64,000 nt of DNA, from NCBI RefSeq assembly GCF_002160955.1, contig NZ_NFLN01000015.1, forward strand, positions 1-64,000. The letters are read 5' to 3'. Below, one piece after another: positions 1 to 8,720 of the stretch (positions within the stretch are counted from its first letter, which is position 1; each line of letters begins with the position of its first letter). Position numbers and translations under genes: made by a program. This stretch comes from Gemmiger sp. An120 (GTDB taxonomy: Bacteria; Bacillota; Clostridia; Oscillospirales; Ruminococcaceae). The notes beneath the pieces are model-generated. The model was not told where the DNA came from. It was given only the letters and a program-made list of their open reading frames with translations, and searched no databases.

Positions 1-119
1 GCAAGTACTGCGTGGTCAACAACACCTACGAGCCGCAGCACACCACCGTCTACAAGGGCGACGGCTCCAGCTTCGATCTGGACATGGAAGCCAACGAGAT
101 CCGCTGGTACGAGATCTGA
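1..119 (+). CDS. C-terminal fragment of a carbohydrate-active protein
   Basis: The window opens inside a reading frame whose last 38 or so residues are visible and end at TGA 117-119. The tail reads as beta-sandwich (VVNNTYEPQHTTVY, then EANEIRWYEI). Such C-termini are common in glycoside hydrolases and phosphorylases, and the pattern recalls the end of GH112 galacto-N-biose/lacto-N-biose phosphorylases. That family guess is weak because the catalytic part is outside the window. A terminator follows at 175-214, so this is the last gene of its transcript. Confidence 0.5.
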   Translation, partial: KYCVVNNTYEPQHTTVYKGDGSSFDLDMEANEIRWYEI

Positions 120-174
120 TAGCCAGAAAGCCTACTTGGCGTTTTCAGAATGGCCAATAAAACTGCATAAAAAC

Positions 175-214
175 TCCCGCCTGATTCCTGCCAGGAGCCG
201 GGCGGGAATTTTTA
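175..214 (+). terminator. Intrinsic terminator after the first gene
   Basis: A GC-rich hairpin (arms TCCCGCC and GGCGGGA with an inner TCCTG/AGGA pairing) is followed by ATTTTTATTT. It closes the transcript of the partial gene at the left edge. Confidence 0.75.
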
Positions 215-312
215 TTTGAAGAAATATGCGAAGCCAATCAACCATTTCTCCGGCTTTGAATGGCAGCGATCGGCCAAATAATCCCGCATCCCGGCACAAT
301 CTGCTGCCTGCC

Positions 313-341
313 TTTTTTGCTGTTTCTGTGAATGCTATAAT
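313..341 (+). promoter_or_regulatory. Extended -10 promoter before the sigma-fusion gene
   Basis: TATAAT at 336-341 is preceded by TGC, giving an extended -10 (TGCTATAAT). A T-rich stretch at 313-318 stands at the right distance for a weak -35. It lies about 60 bases before the ATG at 402. Confidence 0.55.
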
Positions 342-401
342 GAAGCAAAACTGGAGGCCGCATTTGCCCATATAAGGACAATACGGACAGGAGGGAACAT
401 C

Positions 402-2960
402 ATGCCCTGCACAGACCAGCAACTGCTTGCGCTGCTGGACACCGAACCGGAAAATGCAATGGCAGTTTTGATTGAAACATACAGCGGACTTTTATGGAAG
501 ATCTGTCGGGAGTATGTCAGCAATGAGGAAGATGTCAAGGATTGTGTTAACGAGACATTTTCTGAGTTTTATCTGCACAGGGAACGATTTGACCCTCAAA
601 AGGGCACCATAAAGGGATATCTGGCCGCTATTGCCCGGAGAACCGCCATCCATTGCTACCAGAAAGAGCAGCGGCAGTCCGCTTGCAGGACCGCCCTGTC
701 CGATCCGGATATACCGGACCCGGCCGAGGACTTTCTGGACCGTGAAGAACTTTTGACGGCCATGGCACAGCTGGATCCTGTGGATGCGCAGATCCTGCAG
801 CTGAAATATTTCCAGGGCATGACGGCCATGCAGATTGCGCAATCCTTGGGATTGCCCTATGAAACGGTAAAAAAACGGCACCAGCGCAGTCTGGTAAAAC
901 TGCGCAAATACCTTACCATTGGTCTGGTTATTGCGGCGCTGGCGGCTCTGCTGGCAGCCTGCGGGTACCTGGTTCTGCGCTATTTCGGCTTGGTTCCCGG
1001 GTATGGTGTCAACTTTAATGCCGATGCGGCCACCTATCTTTTGGACGAGCCGCAGATGGGGCAGGGCGACCGCTACGAGATTCAACTGGAAGATGCGTAC
1101 TGGCAGAACGATCTGCTGGTAGTTGACCTGAAAGTTTACGGCGGGGATTTGTTTACCGTACAGAATGGAGAACTGGAATTCACCCTGGAGGGGCTGACAG
1201 AAGCGCCGGCCATCAGCTATCATATCCGTGAAAAAACAGCGGAATACCAGTCCATCCGGCTGACGGCACAAACTGCGCTGCCGGATGAAGCAGGGGAAAG
1301 CTGGAACCTTGTTCTGCACTGCGACGGTACAGAAATCCCGCTGCTGCTGCAGCAGACTCCCGAAGAAACAGAACTGGGGAACGACGGGTTTTATGCACTG
1401 ACCGAACAGGATGGCGGGCTTTTGGCCATTCCACGCCTGGAAAACGGGGAACTGGTGGTTTCTGTCTACCCGTTGAACAGCGGTGATTTCCATACCTGTT
1501 TCTTCCTGAATGAAGGCGTGTGGAAAGAATACGGCGGTGAGCAGATCCCCATTACCGCAACGTATGAAGACGGAACCGTGCTGACCGGAGAACCCGCTGA
1601 GTATTCTCCTTTCAGCGGGGATTCATATTTGGACTGGTACTTCGGTCCGGCTCAGCCGGGCAGCTATACGCTGGAGATTCCCTATGTGTACCAGTATCCC
1701 GTCTCCCATGGGCAGTTTTCACTGGAAATTCCCCTTACAGGCAGTAAAGAACAGGCAATCGCGCTTCCGGGCGGCCGTTTAACACTGCGGGAAATGGCGC
1801 CGGTTGCAGATACTGCGGCTCTGTTGACCGACGGTATCCTGTTCCCGGCGGAACTATATTCCGGCTACTCCTGGTGGAAGATGGATGTGGCCTGGCAGGG
1901 GGATGACCCGGAACGCCTGCTGGCGGCAGCTCCGGTTTCGGTAAAAGCGATAGAAGCAAACGATACCGCCGGGACCATCCTGCGCACAGAACAAACAGAT
2001 ACAAAAACAGGAGACGCCTATAGTCTGTTCTCCGGCGTTTTATTTGGCACCAGCAAGAAAACCGATCAGCTGACGCTGGAATTTTCGGAAAACGGGCTTT
2101 GCTACCGCTGGAACCATCCGTTTTCTATCCCTATGGAGGTGGAGCCGGAACCGGAGCACCCTTCTTTCTCCCAAACCGGGAGTTTCGGCGGCATAGAGGC
2201 AACGCCGCGGCGGGTAAACGACCGGATCGTCCTGGCGCTGAAGCCACTGAACACCCATTCGGACGCGCAGATTTCTCCCGACATCACCCGCACGGCGTTG
2301 CCGGTAGACGCGGTGGAAGAACCGATCATCCTGACGGCCCCGGACGGCACAGAATATCCGGGCAGTTACCGTCCCTCCCGAACCAGCGATGCCAGCGACT
2401 GGGATTTTGGCGATCTTCCGGCAGGGGAATACACGCTGCACATCCCCTATCTGTACCTTACCGCCGCACAGGACGCCCGGCTGTCGGTGACGCTGCCCCA
2501 GACAGCAGGCGAACTTCTTTCGGAAAACGCCCAGGCGAGGACCGCTCTTGGCAGCATAATCTGTCTGGATTCCGCCGCAGGGCTTGAACAAATGACAGAG
2601 TTCCCTGTTACCGGAATGGATGAAACCGGCCAGCCGATGTACGATACCCGCGTACTGGCGATTGCCTGGGAAGACGGCGGCCTGGAACAGCGGGAGGAAC
2701 TTCCCCAGCAGGCTCAGTTCGCCCTGTCGTTCCAGAATCCCGATGCGGAACTTACGCTGCTGCATACAAACCTCCAGCTGGGAAACGCGCTTTTCAACGA
2801 CGCGTTTTCTTTCCAATATGATTTTGGCACAGCCGGTATGCAGCAAACCGGCCTGACCCTGCGATATTTTACCGGTCTCCAACGTACAGAACTGCGATTT
2901 ACCGAGCAGTTCTACCGCTGGAACCACCCGATGGAGATCCCCGTAACGATCCCTGAATGA
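402..2960 (+). CDS. Membrane-tethered sigma-70 factor fused to a large extracytoplasmic domain
   Basis: This 852-residue protein has three parts. Residues 1-170 are an ECF-type sigma factor: a region 2 around 35-90 (NEEDVKDCVNETFSEFYLH) and a region 4 helix-turn-helix around 125-170 (MTAMQIAQSLGLPYETVKKR). Residues about 174-192 form one hydrophobic membrane helix. The remaining 660 residues are predicted to be outside the cell and resemble the beta-rich ectodomains of DUF4179-type anti-sigma proteins. The outer part holds a duplication: DWYFGPAQPGSYTLEIPY near residue 410 recurs as DWDFGDLPAGEYTLHIPY near 665, and each copy leads to YRWNHP. Sigma factor and membrane sensor are usually separate genes; here one uninterrupted frame joins them. 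The RBS is GGAGGGAACATC before ATG. An extended -10 promoter precedes it and a terminator follows. Confidence 0.9.
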   Translation: MPCTDQQLLALLDTEPENAMAVLIETYSGLLWKICREYVSNEEDVKDCVNETFSEFYLHRERFDPQKGTIKGYLAAIARRTAIHCYQKEQRQSACRTALSDPDIPDPAEDFLDREELLTAMAQLDPVDAQILQLKYFQGMTAMQIAQSLGLPYETVKKRHQRSLVKLRKYLTIGLVIAALAALLAACGYLVLRYFGLVPGYGVNFNADAATYLLDEPQMGQGDRYEIQLEDAYWQNDLLVVDLKVYGGDLFTVQNGELEFTLEGLTEAPAISYHIREKTAEYQSIRLTAQTALPDEAGESWNLVLHCDGTEIPLLLQQTPEETELGNDGFYALTEQDGGLLAIPRLENGELVVSVYPLNSGDFHTCFFLNEGVWKEYGGEQIPITATYEDGTVLTGEPAEYSPFSGDSYLDWYFGPAQPGSYTLEIPYVYQYPVSHGQFSLEIPLTGSKEQAIALPGGRLTLREMAPVADTAALLTDGILFPAELYSGYSWWKMDVAWQGDDPERLLAAAPVSVKAIEANDTAGTILRTEQTDTKTGDAYSLFSGVLFGTSKKTDQLTLEFSENGLCYRWNHPFSIPMEVEPEPEHPSFSQTGSFGGIEATPRRVNDRIVLALKPLNTHSDAQISPDITRTALPVDAVEEPIILTAPDGTEYPGSYRPSRTSDASDWDFGDLPAGEYTLHIPYLYLTAAQDARLSVTLPQTAGELLSENAQARTALGSIICLDSAAGLEQMTEFPVTGMDETGQPMYDTRVLAIAWEDGGLEQREELPQQAQFALSFQNPDAELTLLHTNLQLGNALFNDAFSFQYDFGTAGMQQTGLTLRYFTGLQRTELRFTEQFYRWNHPMEIPVTIPE

Positions 2961-2966
2961 TGCAAA

Positions 2967-3006
2967 CCCGGCTTCCTGACCTTTCGGGAAGCCGGGCTTT
3001 TTTGTT
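2967..3006 (+). terminator. Intrinsic terminator after the sigma fusion
   Basis: Perfect 10-bp arms CCCGGCTTCC (2967-2976) and GGAAGCCGGG (2987-2996) are followed by CTTTTTTG. The sigma-fusion gene is therefore monocistronic. Confidence 0.9.
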
Positions 3007-3193
3007 TTTTGAAAAATTTTAAAACTTTTTTGAAGGCTGTCTCCTTTTTCGAAAAAAGGCGCAATTAGTAAATGTACCAATATCAGTATGTGTCTGTGCG
3101 GACCAATCCCGGGAAAGGAGCGCTTGTTGAATTGGGACGGTACCGGGCGGGATGCGCAGCCGCCTGTAAACACATAAAGAAGGAAGGATAAAT

Positions 3194-4240
3194 ATGAAAC
3201 TCAAAATTTTATCACTAATTCTGGCCGTTTCTTTTGTGGCGGCAGCTCTGGCAGGGTGCGGAGATGCTGAAAAAACTGCTTCTTCCGCGGGAAATTCGTC
3301 CGATGGCAGCAGCTCTGTTTCAGAAGCCGCAGACTCCTCGGCGACATCTGACAAAGAGGAAGACAAGGCTACCTCCAATGTCTCCGCTAGCGCAGACAAC
3401 GGGCTGGGAAACCTCACCAACAGTGGTGGTTATGCGGTCACAGACGGGGAATGGATCTATTTCCGGAGCAATATAGGCGGCCCCACCGGAAAAGGTTATG
3501 ATTTGATGAAACGTTCTGTAAACGGAGACAAGCTGGAACTGGTCAAATCAGAGATGAACCCGTGGTGGCTCAACCTTTATGACGGCTACTTCTATTTTTG
3601 CAACTACGAGTCTAAGTTGAGTAGGATACCGGTGGATGGTTCTGAGGTGGAAGTTTTAAGCGAGCGCTATTGTAACTACTCCATTGTCGATGATGGATGG
3701 ATCTATTTTGCAGCACGTGCCACCAAAAATGACCCGGGTGGAATTTATAAAATCAAAACAGACGGTACTTCGGAAACATATCTGGCGGAAGAAGGACATC
3801 ATTTGCTTCTGGATGGAGATTGGCTTTATTACATCCGGAACCGCTCTCTTTGGCGTGTCAGCACGGATGGGGCACAGAACGAAGCAGTGGCTGTGGGCGA
3901 GGAAATGGAGAGTTATGAGTATGTGATTCATGATGACTGGCTGTATACATCCTCGCACCGATACAAGTTGAACGGTTCCGAATCTACAGAAATGACTGAT
4001 AAGTACGGTTTTGCTCTTCTGGATGACAAACTCTATTATGCAGTATACCAAGAAGGCTTATACCGATCGAATTTGGATGGCACCGGGGAAGAAGAGATTA
4101 TACCTGGAACCTTTTCCCACGTTCATGCTTTGGGAGATAAAATTTATATGCTGAACCCTGACAACAAACTCTGGTATTGGATCAACACAGATGGCAGCAA
4201 CTTTGAAGAAGTTACGTCCATGGGAAAATTGGGGAAATAA
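3194..4240 (+). CDS. DUF5050-type beta-propeller lipoprotein
   Basis: The 348-residue product starts with a lipoprotein signal peptide and lipobox LAGC near residue 21, followed by a Ser/Ala-rich linker to about residue 75. The rest consists of repeated blades of the kind DGWIYFAARATKN...IYKIKTDG and DGDWLYYIRNRSLWRVSTDG, typical of DUF5050 propellers. It is predicted to sit on the outer face of the membrane and bind an unknown ligand. RBS AGAAGGAAGG precedes ATG. It follows the sigma-fusion gene across a terminator and 190 bases with no clear promoter. Two small membrane-protein genes follow at short spacing and may share its mRNA. The biological role is unknown. Confidence 0.85.
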   Translation: MKLKILSLILAVSFVAAALAGCGDAEKTASSAGNSSDGSSSVSEAADSSATSDKEEDKATSNVSASADNGLGNLTNSGGYAVTDGEWIYFRSNIGGPTGKGYDLMKRSVNGDKLELVKSEMNPWWLNLYDGYFYFCNYESKLSRIPVDGSEVEVLSERYCNYSIVDDGWIYFAARATKNDPGGIYKIKTDGTSETYLAEEGHHLLLDGDWLYYIRNRSLWRVSTDGAQNEAVAVGEEMESYEYVIHDDWLYTSSHRYKLNGSESTEMTDKYGFALLDDKLYYAVYQEGLYRSNLDGTGEEEIIPGTFSHVHALGDKIYMLNPDNKLWYWINTDGSNFEEVTSMGKLGK

Positions 4241-4293
4241 CAGCGCTTGCCTGAAAGCGCAGGAAAATTGAATCAAAAGGAAGTGTCATAAAA

Positions 4294-4713
4294 ATGGGTT
4301 ATGAAGTTGGAATGGTTTTATTTGTTGTTCTTGTAATAGGTTTGCTGATTTCGTTCAGAAAGCTGGCGCGCAAGAATAAGTTCTTCCGTCGGTTTTGGAA
4401 TGACAACATGAAGTTTAGCTCCCATCTGCCGTTCGGGAGTTTGTTTGCTCGCCTCATCATTGCAGACAGTGATGAGGAAAAAGCGGAAAAGGAAATGTAT
4501 CTGAAAATCGGCGAACAGACGGATGCGTTTATTGGCGGAGCGCTGGATAACTTGGCGGAAAAGGAACGTGCGCAGCGGGCTCGGGAGGAAGCGATTCGCA
4601 CAAAACTGGCCCAACAAGGACTGACAGCTGTTTCCATCAATGGGGATGGTACATTTGCAACTGCGAAGGACAGGCAGGGCAATCAATACAACGTTCATAT
4701 CAGCGAAGAATAA
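4294..4713 (+). CDS. Small single-pass membrane protein of unknown function
   Basis: This 139-residue protein has one N-terminal membrane helix (about residues 4-22), then a basic stretch and a long charged, probably helical region (about 65-110). It ends in a short beta-like tail (DGTFATAKDRQGNQYNVHIS). The RBS is AAGGAAGTG upstream of ATG. It lies 53 bases after the DUF5050 lipoprotein and 24 bases before another membrane-protein gene, so the three probably form one transcript that ends at the terminator at 5399-5436. I recognise no family. Confidence 0.7.
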   Translation: MGYEVGMVLFVVLVIGLLISFRKLARKNKFFRRFWNDNMKFSSHLPFGSLFARLIIADSDEEKAEKEMYLKIGEQTDAFIGGALDNLAEKERAQRAREEAIRTKLAQQGLTAVSINGDGTFATAKDRQGNQYNVHISEE

Positions 4714-4737
4714 TGTGAGAAAAAGAAGCGTTTTATC

Positions 4738-5319
4738 ATGGATTTAGTTGTTGGAATCGTATGTACGTTTATCTTGGTGCTGTGCCTTGCGGGCACCATT
4801 GGTTACAAAGATTTGCGGCGCAAATGGGCAGGAATTATCGGTGTGGGCGGCTCATATATCGTTTTGATCGGGGTTGTGCAGTTGGTTGTGCTGGTAGCGG
4901 GCCTGATCAAGGGGCTTGTGGGACACGAAGCAAGTCTTTCTTTCGGAGACATCGCCGGTTCGTTGTTCTTTGCGGTTATCTGCCTGTTGTACACCGCACT
5001 GATCATCTTCAGCCGATGCGAAACCACGGTTCAACGGGTGACCTTGCCTTTTGCAGCCTGTATGATCGCATGCGGATTCGCTTGGCGTCTGGTTTTTTCA
5101 ATTATCACACATGCGCCTATGGACAGCGGCGAAACCGTGAGTTCGTCCCTGGAATCCATGCCCGACACCATTTATGACACCAACAACGGGCGGGCTACCT
5201 GGCGCAAACAGGGCGTTTACGGTGATCATGTGGATTATTATGGACCTAACGGTGAGACAGTAACATTCTACGCATCAGATGTCGAAGGCGAAAACTACAA
5301 GGGCTTTTCCCTTTATTGA
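4738..5319 (+). CDS. Multi-pass membrane protein of unknown function
   Basis: The 193-residue product has about four membrane segments (near residues 5-25, 37-60, 75-92, 103-122) and a polar C-terminal part of about 65 residues containing GDHVDYYGPNGETVTFYASD, perhaps a small exposed domain. The Shine-Dalgarno is weak (GAGAAAAAGAAG). It is the last gene before a strong terminator. No family is recognised; the arrangement suggests an envelope protein linked to the preceding lipoprotein. Confidence 0.7.
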   Translation: MDLVVGIVCTFILVLCLAGTIGYKDLRRKWAGIIGVGGSYIVLIGVVQLVVLVAGLIKGLVGHEASLSFGDIAGSLFFAVICLLYTALIIFSRCETTVQRVTLPFAACMIACGFAWRLVFSIITHAPMDSGETVSSSLESMPDTIYDTNNGRATWRKQGVYGDHVDYYGPNGETVTFYASDVEGENYKGFSLY

Positions 5320-5398
5320 GTTCATCCATTTCGAATGTCAGTGAAGGTGAATTAAGAAGCTGCGTATTGATTCATTCGAAACAGCCCGGAACATAAAA

Positions 5399-5436
5399 GG
5401 AGACAGGCTACCTTTTCGGAAAGCCTGTCTCTTTTA
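5399..5436 (+). terminator. Intrinsic terminator
   Basis: Arms GAGACAGGCT (5400-5409) and AGCCTGTCTC (5422-5431) run into TTTTA. It ends the lipoprotein and membrane-protein transcript. Confidence 0.85.
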
Positions 5437-5509
5437 CATTCTTACAGGAAAAGAACCAACATCAGCAAAAAAGCGATTGTTTAGGATATAAAAGAACTGT
5501 TGCGTTGAA

Positions 5510-5979
5510 ATGCTGGATATGCTGGGCGTCTACTGGTATCAGAACGGGCAGCCGGAAAAAGCGAAGGCAGCCCTCAAAAAAGCCATTGACCTGCTGACCA
5601 ACAAGAAGGAATACAAGCCATCCGAAGCGGAAGTAACCATCGTGTATGCGGAGTGCTATTTGTATATGGCACTGATTGCATCCGAAGAGGGGAATACATC
5701 GGAAGCGGAATTCTATGGCGCGCAATCGGCCTGTCTTGCCGCGGATATGGCAAAACGCACGCAAAGCAATCCTGCCTGGCAGATCGAGATTTCGGCCTGT
5801 GTCTTTGTAAGTGAACTTTATCTGGCCATGAGAAGAACAAACCCAAAGCAGCGGAATACGCCGAAATGGGGCTGGCTGCCTGTGCCATGCTGGCGAAAAC
5901 GGATCCCCACAATGACCTTCTGGAGATGAGAAGTGTGCTGGAAAAGTTCAGAAAGAAAGCGCTGCGTCGTTTCTTTTAA
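5510..5979 (+). pseudogene. Frameshifted remnant of a TPR-like protein
   Basis: The frame from 5510 encodes helical-repeat sequence (GVYWYQNGQPEKAKAALKKA), then loses sense after LAMRR at about 5830. The next frame continues the helical protein (PKAAEYAEMGLAACAMLAK ... VLEKFRKKALRRFF) to TAA at 5977-5979. One base is therefore missing near 5828-5840. The N-terminus also looks cut short, with no ribosome site before 5510. It was probably a tetratricopeptide-like protein. A sequencing error could produce the same picture, but the neighbouring gene is frameshifted too. Confidence 0.6.
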
Positions 5980-6020
5980 AATGAAAAATGCGCCTTTTGG
6001 GCGCATAAGGAGAGAGAACG

Positions 6021-6358
6021 ATGTGTACAGAAAACCTGACCGATCAAACCGGCTGTCCGTTTCGTATACAAATGACGGAACCCTTCCGCATGGATCTGCC
6101 GCTGCAATATCTAAGGAATGCCCACCTCACGTTTGTATCCTGGGAGCGGGATACCGCCGGCAGCACAACCGGCATGAAGGTGCTGTGCGATCTGGGCCAC
6201 GGATATGGTTTTGATAACGGAGAGAAAGCGGTTGTTCTGCGGGTGGGGAAGAGTATTCCTTTATTCACGAATACACCGATACCGGCGAAGGTGGTTCCGA
6301 TTGGGAAGACGGTTCTTTTCGGGTTACCGTTCGCCTGCTTCCGGCAAGCGAAACATAA
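6021..6358 (+). pseudogene. Frameshifted small hypothetical gene
   Basis: A good ribosome site (AAGGAGAGAGAACG) precedes ATG 6021. The frame is protein-like to about 6220 (FRMDLPLQYLRNAHLTFVSW) and then turns into low-quality sequence. The frame ending at TAA 6356-6358 continues plausibly (GGEEYSFIHEYTDTGEGG, then FRVTVRLLPASET). A single-base change near 6215-6245 separates the halves. The strong terminator at 6360 begins right after the restored stop, which supports that end. The function is unknown. Confidence 0.5.
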
Positions 6359-6359
6359 A

Positions 6360-6410
6360 AAGAAACGGGCGGCTACTGTGACCTTGTCACGGTGCCGCCC
6401 GTTTCTTTTA
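6360..6410 (+). terminator. Strong intrinsic terminator
   Basis: Arms GAAACGGGCGGC and GCCGCCCGTTTC are followed by TTTTATAG. It ends the transcript holding the two frameshifted genes. Confidence 0.9.
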
Positions 6411-6447
6411 TAGTATTATAGTGCCATTCTGACCAGGGAGGTATCTT

Positions 6448-6657
6448 ATGAATACGGAAAAAAGACGGCGTAAGGCCGTGGTGGACCGCCCGGCCTGCAT
6501 TGCCTGCGGATGCTGCGTAAAGGTGTGCCCGCTGCAGGCGATTGAGGTTGTCCGGGGCGTGACGGCCCGGGTAAACGAAAGCAAGTGCGTGGGCTGTGGG
6601 CGGTGCGCCCGGGAATGCCCGGCCAGCGTGATTGAAATCCGGGAGGTGCAGGCATGA
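6448..6657 (+). CDS. Two-cluster 4Fe-4S ferredoxin
   Basis: The 69-residue protein has two CxxCxxCxxxCP motifs (CIACGCCVKVCP near residue 18 and CVGCGRCARECP near residue 48), the pattern of a bacterial 2[4Fe-4S] ferredoxin. It would carry electrons in the cytoplasm. RBS GGGAGGT precedes ATG. Its stop overlaps the start of the next gene (ATGA at 6654-6657), so the two are translationally coupled and the ferredoxin probably works with that iron-sulfur membrane protein. Confidence 0.9.
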   Translation: MNTEKRRRKAVVDRPACIACGCCVKVCPLQAIEVVRGVTARVNESKCVGCGRCARECPASVIEIREVQA

Positions 6658-7226
6658 AAAAACGGTGGTACGATTATCTGTGGATCGTTTCGGCCCTGTA
6701 TCTGGTACTGGGCTTCTTCAATATCCTGTTTGCCTGGCTGGGATTGCTGTGCTTCTTCATCCCGCTGATCATCGCTGTGGCTGGCGGCAATAAGGGCTAC
6801 TGCAACCGCTACTGCGGTCGCGGCCAGCTGTTCGGGATGCTGGGCGGACGCTTTGGCCTTTCCCGCAAAAAGGATATCCCCGGCTGGATGAAAAGCAAGG
6901 CATTCCGGTATGGATTCCTGGCCTTTTTCTTCGCCATGTTCTTTTTGATGCTCTGGAACACCTGGCTGGTGTTCGCCGGGGCGCAGGATCTCCGCCAGGT
7001 GGTCACCCTGCTGTGGACCTTCAAACTGCCCTGGAACTGGGCCTACCACGGCACTCTGTTCCATCCGGGCGTGGCGCAGTTTGCCTTTGGCTTTTACAGC
7101 GTCATGCTCACATCCACCGTGCTGGGTCTGATCACCATGGTTCTGTTCAAGCCCCGCAGCTGGTGCGTCTACTGCCCCATGGGCACCATGACTCAGCTGA
7201 TCTGCAAAGCAAAAAACAACTCCTGA
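6654..7226 (+). CDS. Membrane iron-sulfur protein, NapH/Fer4_5-like
   Basis: This 190-residue protein has about four membrane helices and two cysteine motifs at the membrane edge: GYCNRYCGRGQLF near residue 46 and WCVYCPMGTMTQ near residue 172. The pattern matches Fer4_5 membrane proteins such as NapH and NosR fragments, which pass electrons between quinones or ferredoxins and membrane partners. Residues between the motifs hold a hydrophobic helix and an aromatic-rich loop. The gene overlaps the ferredoxin by four bases. The final electron acceptor is not evident here, and no reductase gene follows. Confidence 0.8.
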   Translation: MKKRWYDYLWIVSALYLVLGFFNILFAWLGLLCFFIPLIIAVAGGNKGYCNRYCGRGQLFGMLGGRFGLSRKKDIPGWMKSKAFRYGFLAFFFAMFFLMLWNTWLVFAGAQDLRQVVTLLWTFKLPWNWAYHGTLFHPGVAQFAFGFYSVMLTSTVLGLITMVLFKPRSWCVYCPMGTMTQLICKAKNNS

Positions 7227-7253
7227 CCTGATTTCCAGGCTGCATATAAAAGG

Positions 7254-7298
7254 AAAGCCCCCATCAACCGGAAGCGATCGGTTCGATGGGGGCTTTGC
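7254..7298. terminator. Terminator between convergent genes
   Basis: Arms AAAGCCCCCATC and GATGGGGGCTTT flank a short loop. It sits between convergent genes ending at 7226 and 7342 and can serve both, though T-tracts are short. Confidence 0.75.
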
Positions 7299-7341
7299 TA
7301 TGCCGAAAACCATGCAGAAGAATATAGCATGGTGAATCGGC

Positions 7342-8682
7342 TTAATTGTGCGGCTGTACAGCTTCTGCCGGCTGTTCTTTACGGGTTACCAAAGCGCTTT
7401 CTACCTGATGATTGCGGATTTCGGTAATCCGGATCCGCAGTCCGGCGGTTTCCACTTCTGCGGTAGAACCATCCCGGGGAATTGTGGGTAAAGCGCTGAA
7501 TACAAGGCCGTTGAAGGTGTCAAACTCGTCGCAGGGAAGTGATATGCCCAGCGTTCGGGCGACTTCTTCCAGTGAAGCATCTCCCCGAATCCGCCAGGCG
7601 CCGCCCCCTTCGGCTTCAACCGACGGAACAGGGCAGGTTCCGCTGCGTTCTTCGCCCAGATCGCCTACCAGCTGTTCTACAAGATCGTTGATCGTTACGA
7701 TGCCGGTCATGCCGCCGTGCTCATCCAGTACCACCGCCAGAGGATGACTGCCGTTTCGCATGTTGCGGAACAACACATCCGCACGAACACTGTCCGGTAC
7801 AAAATAAGCAGGTTTTACGGCCTGTTTCATTACCATTTCCCGGCTTTTTTCGGGCAGGCGGAAATAATCTTTGGCATTGAGAATGCCCACTACATCGTCA
7901 GCCGATTCACCACACACCGGATAGTGGGTGAACCGACTGTTATGTATGGTAGCAGCCCATTCGTCCATACTTTCGTCCGTCCACAGAATGGTAAGCTCAG
8001 TGCGATGGGTAGCGATCTGTCCGGCTGTCCGATCATCGAATTCAAACACGTTTTGGATGAACTGTTTTTCTTCCCGGTCGATGGTGCCTTTTTGTGATCC
8101 TACATCCACCATCATGCGGATTTCTTCCTCGCTGACCGCCTCGTCTTCCGCATCAGGATCAATACCCAGCAAGCGCAGAACTGTGTTGGTGGAGGCGGTC
8201 AGAAACCAAACGACAGGGGCAAACAGTCCGGCAATGGCGGAGATCAGGCCAGAGATTCCAAGGGCCAGAACTTCGGCTTTACGCATGGCTACCCGCTTGG
8301 GCACAAGTTCTCCGAAAATCAGGGTAAAGTAAGACAAAATCAGGGTGATGATCACTACCGCAACAGCGTCCAGCGTAGCAGCAGGTATCTGTACGCCCAG
8401 GCCTAACAGCCAGTCCACCAAACCGTCTGAAAAGTTTTCGGCCGCAAAAGCGCTTCCCAGAAAACCGGATAGAGTAATGGCAACCTGGATTGTGGCCAGA
8501 AAGCGGGCAGGCTGGCTGGTTAAGCGCGCCAACCGTATAGCACGTTTGTCGCCGGCAGCGGCCATCTTTGCCAGTTTGGCATCGTTGATAGAGATTACCG
8601 CAATCTCGGCACTGGCAAAAACCGCATTAAGCAGAATCAGAAAAACCTGCAGCAGGATCATGAAAATAAGTGAATCGTTCAA
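7342..8682 (-). CDS. CNNM/CorC (hemolysin-type) membrane protein, likely Mg2+ transport
   Basis: The protein has an N-terminal DUF21/CNNM membrane domain (about residues 1-185), a CBS pair (about 200-330; VVGILNAKDYFRLP, VVLDEHGGMTGIVTINDLVE) and a C-terminal CorC_HlyC domain. Bacterial CNNM proteins such as MpfA are linked to Mg2+ export and tolerance. I place the start at TTG 8682 because AAGGAGGA lies eight bases before it; an upstream ATG at 8727 lacks a ribosome site. Product length from TTG is 446 residues. A leader with a small acidic upstream frame and an intrinsic terminator precedes it (8731-8913), so expression is probably set by attenuation. Mg2+ is inferred from the family. Confidence 0.85.
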   Translation of the reverse strand: MNDSLIFMILLQVFLILLNAVFASAEIAVISINDAKLAKMAAAGDKRAIRLARLTSQPARFLATIQVAITLSGFLGSAFAAENFSDGLVDWLLGLGVQIPAATLDAVAVVIITLILSYFTLIFGELVPKRVAMRKAEVLALGISGLISAIAGLFAPVVWFLTASTNTVLRLLGIDPDAEDEAVSEEEIRMMVDVGSQKGTIDREEKQFIQNVFEFDDRTAGQIATHRTELTILWTDESMDEWAATIHNSRFTHYPVCGESADDVVGILNAKDYFRLPEKSREMVMKQAVKPAYFVPDSVRADVLFRNMRNGSHPLAVVLDEHGGMTGIVTINDLVEQLVGDLGEERSGTCPVPSVEAEGGGAWRIRGDASLEEVARTLGISLPCDEFDTFNGLVFSALPTIPRDGSTAEVETAGLRIRITEIRNHQVESALVTRKEQPAEAVQPHN

Positions 8683-8720
8683 GGGTAATTCCTCCTTATT
8701 ACTTGCCGGACACCGGCTGA

